NCBI GenBank assembly: GCA_023301765.1
Contig: JALZUC010000001.1
Location: 53,811 to 117,810 of the forward strand
DNA length: 64,000 nt
Source of the DNA: Akkermansiaceae bacterium
GTDB taxonomy: Bacteria > Verrucomicrobiota > Verrucomicrobiia > Verrucomicrobiales > Akkermansiaceae
Direction of reading: 5' to 3'
A program made the position numbers and the translations under genes. Shown here piece after piece: positions 1-7,073 of this stretch (its first letter is position 1; every line of letters starts with the position of its first letter). The notes under the pieces are model-generated. The model ran no database searches. It saw only the letters and a list, made by a program, of their open reading frames with translations, and had not been told where the DNA came from.

Positions 1-156
1 CTTAGAGGATAAATGCAGCTACGAAGCTGAGATTAGGGAAAGCGCGCGGAGACTCTTCTATTTTTCATAAATTGCAATCACGAAATATTACACACTCCTC
101 TAATAGAGTCACGCTAGGTGATTTTCTTACCAAATTCTTAAATCCTACAGCCGCCT
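1..156. other. Left edge, no gene recognised
   Basis: The first 156 bases are AT-rich. I find no convincing reading frame, RNA fold or terminator in them. They lie downstream of the minus-strand cassette that ends at 157-286 and could be its 3' untranslated region. Confidence 0.4.
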
Positions 157-264
157 TTAACTTATAAAAAAATCGCGCAGGCCATTCTCAAACAATTGAT
201 TCCTGACAGTAGCTATAGCCATCTTAGAGTGTAGCATTCCATTCACCCCATCAATTGTTCGCAT
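157..264 (-). CDS. Small ORF, 35 aa, after roadblock gene
   Basis: This 35-codon frame starts at ATG 264 and ends at TAA 157. It begins 21 bases after the stop of the roadblock-like gene. A strong Shine-Dalgarno stretch (AGGAGGAG) lies about 10 bases before the ATG, which is notable because most genes in this window have no such site. The peptide starts MRTIDGVNGM and ends RDFFIS, with no hydrophobic segment and no motif I recognise. It could be a true small protein of the cassette or the surviving 5' end of a longer lost gene. The ribosome binding site is seen directly; expression is inferred. Confidence 0.4.
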   Translation of the reverse strand: MRTIDGVNGMLHSKMAIATVRNQLFENGLRDFFIS

Positions 265-285
265 CTAAAATTACTCCTCCTAAAA

Positions 286-747
286 CTATTTTTCCTTCTT
301 CAATTTGGAAATAAGATTTACCGCTAGATCAATATCACACTCACTCGCCAGAATAAATAATCCATACCCCTCTTCAATACCGCAGTATATAACCACAATA
401 TCATCCATTTCCATCGTAAGTCTATGCACCCTGCGGCCAGATTTACCTAGCTGCTTACAGTTAGTTAAAAAGGTCCTGCAAGAAGTTCTTGCAGCCTCTT
501 CACCTAAAAACGTTTCATTATAAATCAACTCACCAACATCATCGCTGATAGCGAAACCCAGCAAACTATCGTTTTCATATAATGGCTGAAGATGCTTACG
601 TATGGAGCTAAAACTCCCGCTCTCCTCCGGACAAAAACGATCTCCAGATAATAAGGTATCCTTACTAGTTGAAGGCTTCTCATCCATTACCTCAACGATT
701 GGGGCATCCATCGGTGTCTCAATTCTTTTAATGATTTTTTTACTCAT
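286..747 (-). CDS. Roadblock/LC7-like protein (cassette copy 1)
   Basis: This 153-residue protein has an acidic, probably disordered N-terminal segment of about 45 residues, followed by a roadblock/LC7-like region. The pattern in that region is a helix, then a strand of the type LLGFAISDDVGELIY, then a long helix, then strands (IVVIYCGI, GLFILAS) and a last helix. Roadblock proteins such as MglB usually dimerise and regulate small GTPases or act as signalling scaffolds. No MglA-type GTPase gene is present here. It is the third gene of a tight operon: the gap to the preceding small gene is 11 bases. The same gene order recurs at 17028-18815, where the roadblock protein has a C-terminal rather than an N-terminal extension. 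The domain assignment is by eye from secondary-structure pattern. Confidence 0.6.
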   Translation of the reverse strand: MSKKIIKRIETPMDAPIVEVMDEKPSTSKDTLLSGDRFCPEESGSFSSIRKHLQPLYENDSLLGFAISDDVGELIYNETFLGEEAARTSCRTFLTNCKQLGKSGRRVHRLTMEMDDIVVIYCGIEEGYGLFILASECDIDLAVNLISKLKKEK

Positions 748-758
748 TGATACAATGT

Positions 759-1043
759 TTAGCCAACTCCTTCATCAAGGGACACCAGACAGTCTCGTAT
801 ACTTTCTTGCTTAGCTTCTAGAATAGCGCAGTCCACATCTATCACCATCTTATCCGGATCTTCGTTGCCTGTGGTCTTTCTCATAACTACCACCACCGTA
901 TACTCAATCTCCTCACTGACTATTTTCATATTACCATCATTCCCAAACACTTCATTTAGAGGTGAAAATGCCTGTGCAAAATAATTAGCGTTCTCGGCTA
1001 CAAAGGCTGAATAAACACCCTTCTCAGATTTTTTACTATTCAT
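759..1043 (-). CDS. Small protein of phosphoesterase/roadblock cassette, copy 1
   Basis: This 94-residue protein matches no family I know. It resembles the 99-residue protein at 17756-18055 and occupies the same place in the paralogous cassette. Shared positions include an aromatic-rich helix (YFAQAF here, YFHLAL there), a following P and E, then a DG turn (NDGNMKIVSEE against DDGSLTFISHE) leading into a beta strand. It has no signal peptide or membrane segment. The gene lies 19 bases after the phosphoesterase stop and 11 bases before the roadblock gene, so the three are almost certainly cotranscribed. It may be an adaptor between the other two products; this is inference from conserved order only. 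Confidence 0.6.
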   Translation of the reverse strand: MNSKKSEKGVYSAFVAENANYFAQAFSPLNEVFGNDGNMKIVSEEIEYTVVVVMRKTTGNEDPDKMVIDVDCAILEAKQESIRDCLVSLDEGVG

Positions 1044-1062
1044 TATTCTCGGAGGGAGGGAG

Positions 1063-1812
1063 TTAGGGCTTCATCGCCAGAGAAACTTCAGCCTCGGGCT
1101 TCTGTAACCTCAGTGCATTATGCTCTGGCAGCCCAGCTTTAAGAATTTTCCGGCAGGCTTCTTCTATATCATATTCGACTTTTTGAGGTTCGATAGACTT
1201 TTTACTACTGTCATAAATCACATATTCGGCACGTTTATCATCACTCCGGGGCTGCCCTACTGATCCTACATTCACAAAATACTGATATTCCCCCTCTAGA
1301 TTAAATTGACTGTAGTCCCTGAACGTTCGCCTTTCCTCCGTAGAAAAATAAATCTGCTGATGAATATGACCAAAAAAGCACAGGCGCGATTTTTGAAAAT
1401 GGAAATGCAAAATAGCCTCTATCCCATTGACCACATAATGCCAGTTTTCTGGCTCATACATACTCGCATGCACGAGTTCCATATCCCCTACACGCCGGTA
1501 TATTGGTAAATTTCGTAACCATTCGAGTTGCTCAGCACTTAAATGATCACGTGTCCACTCCAGTGAGGCTCGAGCACGAGCGTTCACCCCCTCTGGCATA
1601 ACATCTCCAGATGCATAAGCATCATGATTCCCCTTAACCACCGCGCAGTTAAGATCACGGATTATATTCAGACACTCGGAAGGGTTTGCATTATAGCCCA
1701 CTATGTCTCCAAGACATATAAACCTCTTTACACCTTTTGAGTAGGCATCCTCCAGCACGCTCGTAAGAGCTTCTAGGTTCGAATGAATGTCTGAGATGAT
1801 TCCGTATTTCAT
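1063..1812 (-). CDS. Calcineurin-like metallophosphoesterase, copy 1
   Basis: This is a 249-residue cytoplasmic phosphoesterase of the Metallophos_2 type. All metal-binding motifs are present: SDIH near residue 7, GDIVGY near 36, GNHD near 62, a single H in ELVHAS, and the late GHIH. Family members hydrolyse phosphate mono- or diesters, nucleotides or dinucleotide polyphosphates; the substrate here cannot be read from sequence. I chose ATG 1812 because MKYGIISDIH aligns with the second copy and an AGGTAG sequence precedes it; a start at 1848 would add 12 unlikely residues. It is the first gene of the cassette. Copy 2 (18090-18815) is clearly paralogous, with about 38 of the first 66 residues identical by eye. 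Confidence 0.85.
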   Translation of the reverse strand: MKYGIISDIHSNLEALTSVLEDAYSKGVKRFICLGDIVGYNANPSECLNIIRDLNCAVVKGNHDAYASGDVMPEGVNARARASLEWTRDHLSAEQLEWLRNLPIYRRVGDMELVHASMYEPENWHYVVNGIEAILHFHFQKSRLCFFGHIHQQIYFSTEERRTFRDYSQFNLEGEYQYFVNVGSVGQPRSDDKRAEYVIYDSSKKSIEPQKVEYDIEEACRKILKAGLPEHNALRLQKPEAEVSLAMKP

Positions 1813-1859
1813 AATGACTACCTGGCAGATATGTTCATTTGCTGACAAATAATTGTCTA

Positions 1860-1895
1860 ACAGGTAAATATACTAAATAAAAAATATCCACCTGT
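1860..1895. promoter_or_regulatory. Inverted repeat upstream of cassette 1
   Basis: Two arms ACAGGT and ACCTGT enclose a very AT-rich centre, and inner ATAT blocks are also symmetric. The element lies about 50-85 bases upstream of the phosphoesterase start, in the only gap before the operon, so it is placed like an operator or promoter region. No matching element is seen before the second cassette, which has a different inverted pair (ACGTAAC at 18839-18845, GTTACGT at 18890-18896). Confidence 0.35.
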
Positions 1896-2104
1896 AAACA
1901 ACCTAAGCTCAACATTGTTTAAATTAATAATAAATCTCAAAATACTTATATAGAATAATGCCAAAACCTCTATAAATACGTAAAAACACTGATTTACCCC
2001 CGCCACCACCATCTGTGAGTTAAATCATCTCTCCCCACGGTGAATCCTCAGTAGAACAGAGATAAGCCTTGCTTACCATGCTTGTATTCAGAATGCTTTG
2101 CAGA

Positions 2105-4312
2105 ATGAATGATGATAGATCTCCCCGTTTGATTAACCTGACAATGCGTGACGGCCAACAATCCACTCTCGACTCTGGCGATTGGATTTTTGAGCCCAGA
2201 GATTTTGCTAAAATCATCTCCGCCTCAGCAGCAGCTGGATTTCATGGAGCAGAAGTTGCAGGCGGGCAAAGTTTTCAGATTGCTATCAGTAGAGGCTATA
2301 ACCCCTTTACCATCCTTGGAGCGGTCAGCCACGCCATTTCAGAGTCTGATAAAATTCAGGACTTTGAACTCCAAATGCTCTTCCGTGGCGCTAATGCCCT
2401 TGGATTTAGACACTACGATAAAGATCTTATTGAAATGACACTCAACGAGTTCATCAAAAACGGCATCACTAAGATTCGGTTTTTTGATGCCCTCAATGAT
2501 ATTGAAAACCTGGAACTACCGGAATCTATCAAAGGCCTAGAACGTATCGTTCTCGAAGGCGCCATTTGCTTCACCCATTATGCAGACGCACCAGAGCGCT
2601 ACACAGATGCCTACTTCTGTGCCTACGCTGAAGAGCTTATCAACGCTGGTTATAACGCCATCGCCATCAAAGATATGTCAGGCCAGCTTACAGCAGACCG
2701 TATCTCCACGCTCCTCCCCGCGCTCCTAACCATTCTCGAAGTAAAAAATATCCCCTTTACCCTTCACTGCCACTCGACAAATGCGGAAAGCTCTAAAAAT
2801 GCCATCGCACGTGCCATTGAACTTGGAGTACACACCATCGAGACTGCGGAAGGCTGTCTAGCCGGAGGGTCCTCCCACCACTCACTCGCCACAGTAGCCC
2901 CCCAGCTCATCCCTAATCAGGTTAACTACAACAAATTTGAAAAAAGTATCGAAAACATATGGGGCAAACACCCCGACCGCAAAGATAAGGAAATCCCCCA
3001 AGACCTTAAGGAGCAACTCTGTGCAGCAGGTGTCCCAGGTGGTGCCATGCCATTTGTCATCCGCGACTTACAGCAGCAAGAGGCCACCATTCGCGCAAAA
3101 TATTTAGCCTCTAATAAATCCATAAAAACTCGCGAAGACCTTAATAAGTTCTCCACCATTGTAGACCTCTTTATCATCGAATTAAAACGCGTCTGCCAAG
3201 ATGCCGCCCTCCCTCTCCTGGTCACACCCACAGCTGACATCTGCTGTAAGCAAGCTATCGCCAACCTTGCCATCGGAGCAGACCCACACTCAGACTCACT
3301 CGCAGAGCGCTATCTAAACAGAGGTGGTCAGCCAAACCCTGACCCTCGATACGCCAAGCTCATTCTCGGCTACTATGGTGAACTAAAATCATATGATTCC
3401 TGTGGGCAAACTCATACCCCCTCTACAGACGTAATCCAGTTTTTCGAGTCTAACAATAGCCTTCAACTTCTGGCCATTACCCACCATCCATCCCAAACAA
3501 TCGGTGGTGATGATCTACGTGAGGCACAACATTCCGCATGGCAACTAATCCAGCGGCTCGGCACTCAGGCACTCTCCTATGCTGACTTCGATCAACTTAC
3601 CATCCTCTATGCACTTAAACCCTCAGGAGCCACACAAACAGACCCTATCGAGCAGGCCGTGCAAACGTATATCAAACGTGCAGAAAGATCCAAGATCGAC
3701 GGCAGTGGTAGCACCTTCCCTGACTATGAAACACTAATGCAGCCTATGCTCACTCACCTAAGTGCCATGTTTGTCCTGCAGCCAGAACTTAAAGCAAAAG
3801 ATATCCCCAAACTCCCCCTTGCCAAACTCGGGAACAATCTCTGCAATCAACTATTTGACATCTACATAGATCTCCCAATCTGGTCTAATGTCACTTCGTT
3901 AAGTAATCACCTCTCCAAGCTGTTATCTTCATCTCACATTTCCCCGGAACTATTAGAAGCAGTCCAAAATGTAAGCCAAAGTCTCACTATGTTAGATGCA
4001 CGCCCATCTAAACAAGAAAAAGATACACTCCACGCGGCGCGGATACAATTCAGTCAACTCAGCATCTCAGACCTCCTCAATAGCGTTGCTCTTATCAATA
4101 GTTTCATCAATGACATCGCCAAATATGCAACTAACCCTAAAGCATACGCCGCACGCAGTATTGGCTTCGCAGATTTAGACCGGCTTACCAAGCTCCCCAG
4201 CTCTGACCAAAAAACAAACCCATGGGAAATCGGCATTCAGCAAAGCATCACGGGGAAATACCTACGCCTAGAAAACGACTTTCGCCGCCGTGCAGAAAAC
4301 TGGAAAGCTTAA
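2105..4312 (+). CDS. Biotin-dependent carboxyltransferase (PycB/OadA-like), no biotin domain
   Basis: This protein belongs to the pyruvate carboxylase B / oxaloacetate decarboxylase alpha group, which moves CO2 between biotin and pyruvate or oxaloacetate on an HMGL-like TIM barrel. The barrel signatures are present: RDGQQS (residues 15-20), the catalytic carbamylated-lysine motif KDMSG at 189-193, and the metal-binding HCHST at 221-225. A conserved carboxylase domain (PYC_OADA type) follows. The chain then continues in helical sequence to residue 735 and ends without the biotinyl-lysine motif (AMKM or similar) found in full OadA/PycB. A separate carrier must therefore be used, and none lies nearby. 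I chose ATG 2105 because homology begins there; an upstream TTG at 2069 would add 12 residues. The exact substrate is uncertain. Confidence 0.75.
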   Translation: MNDDRSPRLINLTMRDGQQSTLDSGDWIFEPRDFAKIISASAAAGFHGAEVAGGQSFQIAISRGYNPFTILGAVSHAISESDKIQDFELQMLFRGANALGFRHYDKDLIEMTLNEFIKNGITKIRFFDALNDIENLELPESIKGLERIVLEGAICFTHYADAPERYTDAYFCAYAEELINAGYNAIAIKDMSGQLTADRISTLLPALLTILEVKNIPFTLHCHSTNAESSKNAIARAIELGVHTIETAEGCLAGGSSHHSLATVAPQLIPNQVNYNKFEKSIENIWGKHPDRKDKEIPQDLKEQLCAAGVPGGAMPFVIRDLQQQEATIRAKYLASNKSIKTREDLNKFSTIVDLFIIELKRVCQDAALPLLVTPTADICCKQAIANLAIGADPHSDSLAERYLNRGGQPNPDPRYAKLILGYYGELKSYDSCGQTHTPSTDVIQFFESNNSLQLLAITHHPSQTIGGDDLREAQHSAWQLIQRLGTQALSYADFDQLTILYALKPSGATQTDPIEQAVQTYIKRAERSKIDGSGSTFPDYETLMQPMLTHLSAMFVLQPELKAKDIPKLPLAKLGNNLCNQLFDIYIDLPIWSNVTSLSNHLSKLLSSSHISPELLEAVQNVSQSLTMLDARPSKQEKDTLHAARIQFSQLSISDLLNSVALINSFINDIAKYATNPKAYAARSIGFADLDRLTKLPSSDQKTNPWEIGIQQSITGKYLRLENDFRRRAENWKA

Positions 4313-4458
4313 AATAAGTGGAGTCCACTATACAAATACTCCAGAAAACAGCACGGGTAGAGCACTCACATAATACACTACCCCAGTAGTTTACACACCT
4401 CTAAATAGATGCCGCTTTGCGCTGGTAATCTCCTATTAAAACGGGCAAAATCACTCTC

Positions 4459-6996
4459 ATGCCGCAACCACAAATCAAAGGTTATAAAATTGATAGCCTC
4501 GTAGGCGAAGGAGCATGCGGCAGCATATACATTGCCCGTAAATCCACTAAGCCTAAATTAGGCGAATGGTTTGCGGTAAGATCATTTGATTCTCTCGCAG
4601 TTAATCGACCTCTGCTCGAAAGTATAACTAGTAGGCTTAATCAAAGTAACTACCCAGATGGTCTAGCCCCCATCACTTGGGTTCAGCCTAAGCGAGGCAG
4701 CGACTGTATCATTATGCCCATGCTTGCAGACGTAGATGAGGCCAAAAGCACCATCAAAATACGCTCTCTCCAAGAACGCATAACAGAATACCCCAAGGGT
4801 GACGCATGGGACATCATCGATAAAATGGCCCACGCACTAGCCAGTATGCACGAGCGCCGTATCCCTCACGGAAATCTAAAACCAGGCAACATATTTTTTG
4901 ACGATAAGGGCGAGCTATTACTAACAGATTTCGCCATGGGGCACATGCCAGATGTCAGTATGCTCCCATATACAGATGCCATTCTCTACGCGCCACCAGA
5001 ACAGCTGCGTGATCCTGCTGGCTACCACTCTGAGAAAGGCTACCGCTGGGACACCTACGCCTTTGCAGCCATCTCATACCGCCTCCTCACAGGTAAATTC
5101 TCCCGTTGTGACAACAACTTTCAAAAAATAGTCCAAGAAGCCGAGCAAGGCTCCATCACCAGCAGTAAGGACTACGTCATCAAACTAGCAGAGCAACTAG
5201 AAAATAGTGACTTAGAAGACGGCCCAGAGAAAAAACTTAGTCCGCGTGAAATAAAACGTCTAAAAGTCCTCAAGCGCTGTCTATCGATCAATCCTGATGA
5301 GCGATACCATAACCTCCCCACAGTCATTCAAGCTTGGAAGGACATTGACACCCAAACTCGCGTTGCGAAAGACCGCTCCAAACTCAAAAAGAAAATAGCC
5401 CTCTGTGCAGTCGGTATGGTCACGGCACTTCTTCTTGCCGCAGCTGGTGCAAAAAGATGCCTAGTAGTATCTGAACTTCTAAAATCTGAAAAATCCGCGC
5501 GTAGCTCAGACGTCAACGAACTCAATACATACATACAAACACTCACTCAAGAGCGTAAAAATGCTCAAGAGTCTGAAAGTGCTGCCATCACGAGGCGCGA
5601 TCAAGCCGTTACTCGTGAAGTTAAAATCCGTGACCAACTCATCGCATTAGGTGTTACCAATGACCACCTACTAGCCTGGATGCTGCGTGATAAAAACGCC
5701 GACCTCCCTGAACTCAGGAAAACTGGACCAGATAAAACAGCCGTTGAAGCCATGAAGCGTGAACTCCGTAACTTCCTCAAAATTACAGAGGGCGAAGAAC
5801 ACTTCCAAGACATCCGCGCGCGTATCCTACTCCAGCTCTCTGAGCTTGAAGTCCACCAAGGGAACCCCTCCACTAGCTCCGGCCTGCTGGACAAAGCCAT
5901 CCCAGCATTAAAAAAAGCAAATGTCACAGAGCCGGACCTTAACTACCGCATAGCACGTGCACGCTTAATCGGCCTCATGCAGGCTCAAGATCAAAAGAAC
6001 CAGGAACTAGTTATCGCTCAGCTCCCAAAAGCTCGTGAAGCCATCGCTCAGCTTAAATCATCTGACCCCACAGAAACTCAAAGAATCCATGCCACCATGG
6101 AAATTATCGATGGCCGCCTCATAGAGGATCAAAATCCCACTAAAGCCATCAGCCACTTTCAAAATGCCATCGAAAACCTCAAAGGTATACAAAAAGCACT
6201 ACCTGAAAACATCGGTATCCGCTCTGACTTAGCTAAACGTATTCTGCACTGCTCTACACTAGCAGAAAGCCTCGACCGTATAGATGATGCTACCAAACTC
6301 CGCGGTGAAGCCGCAAACCACCTCCGGTGGCTCTTAGCAAAAAACCCCAAAATCACCTTTGCAAGAATTAGACTAGCGGAAATAGAGATCATATCCGCAG
6401 AAGCAGATTTACTCTCAGGCCTAGACAGTGCTGGCCAGAGAAAACTCGAGAAAGCCGAAGAACTATTAAACGGCCTAGACACCACAGACATCACCCCCAC
6501 AGGTGCTGCTATGCAAATTGCACTCACCAAAGGTCTACGTTCGGTATTACTACGTGATATTGGTCAGACTTCAAATTCAGCCAAGAGCCTAGACTCAGCC
6601 ATAGGAATTTGTAAAAGAATCGTAGCCGCAAACCCAGACGCCCACGAGCCACTCTACCGCTTAGCTGGATTCCACTGGCAACGCGCCAGTCTCGCTGGAA
6701 GCACAGGAGACTACACCACTGAACTCAAACTCGGTAAATCAGCGGCAGACATGATGGAACAAGTCCTTAAAAAGGGCGCTGGTAAACATGATAATGAACT
6801 ACGCCGCTCACTAGCATACCTCTACGGAAACCTTGCAAAAACAAGCTCACGTAAAAAGAGAAATTCAGACGCTTTAGCCTATTACAAAAACGCCGCCACC
6901 ATCTGGCAGAGCCTCGTAGATAAAGACAGTAAGAGCAGCGAATATACTGAAGGCCTCAAATGGAGCCAGCAGCGAGCTAAAAGCCTTTCGCAATAA
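4459..6996 (+). CDS. Membrane-anchored Ser/Thr pseudokinase with TPR-like C-terminus
   Basis: Residues 9-300 form an eukaryotic-type protein kinase domain. The glycine loop is GEGACGS (16-22), followed by HGNLKPGN (137-144), TDFAMG near 157, and APPEQ as the APE equivalent. Three catalytic positions are changed: the ATP-binding lysine of the AVK motif is arginine (R41), the HRD aspartate is asparagine (N139), and DFG reads DFA. Phosphotransfer is therefore unlikely and the domain is best called a pseudokinase. A transmembrane helix follows at about 313-335, then a coiled coil (about 345-400), then a long region of alpha-helical TPR-like repeats to residue 845. Such proteins usually act as membrane scaffolds. 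It stands alone between the carboxyltransferase and alaS. Confidence 0.8.
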   Translation: MPQPQIKGYKIDSLVGEGACGSIYIARKSTKPKLGEWFAVRSFDSLAVNRPLLESITSRLNQSNYPDGLAPITWVQPKRGSDCIIMPMLADVDEAKSTIKIRSLQERITEYPKGDAWDIIDKMAHALASMHERRIPHGNLKPGNIFFDDKGELLLTDFAMGHMPDVSMLPYTDAILYAPPEQLRDPAGYHSEKGYRWDTYAFAAISYRLLTGKFSRCDNNFQKIVQEAEQGSITSSKDYVIKLAEQLENSDLEDGPEKKLSPREIKRLKVLKRCLSINPDERYHNLPTVIQAWKDIDTQTRVAKDRSKLKKKIALCAVGMVTALLLAAAGAKRCLVVSELLKSEKSARSSDVNELNTYIQTLTQERKNAQESESAAITRRDQAVTREVKIRDQLIALGVTNDHLLAWMLRDKNADLPELRKTGPDKTAVEAMKRELRNFLKITEGEEHFQDIRARILLQLSELEVHQGNPSTSSGLLDKAIPALKKANVTEPDLNYRIARARLIGLMQAQDQKNQELVIAQLPKAREAIAQLKSSDPTETQRIHATMEIIDGRLIEDQNPTKAISHFQNAIENLKGIQKALPENIGIRSDLAKRILHCSTLAESLDRIDDATKLRGEAANHLRWLLAKNPKITFARIRLAEIEIISAEADLLSGLDSAGQRKLEKAEELLNGLDTTDITPTGAAMQIALTKGLRSVLLRDIGQTSNSAKSLDSAIGICKRIVAANPDAHEPLYRLAGFHWQRASLAGSTGDYTTELKLGKSAADMMEQVLKKGAGKHDNELRRSLAYLYGNLAKTSSRKKRNSDALAYYKNAATIWQSLVDKDSKSSEYTEGLKWSQQRAKSLSQ

Positions 6997-7073
6997 ATCT
7001 AAATAGAGCCGCTAGTCCAGACTACTCAAGAACCATACTTCACTCTCTAGTGAACCAAGTTCCTGATAGAACT

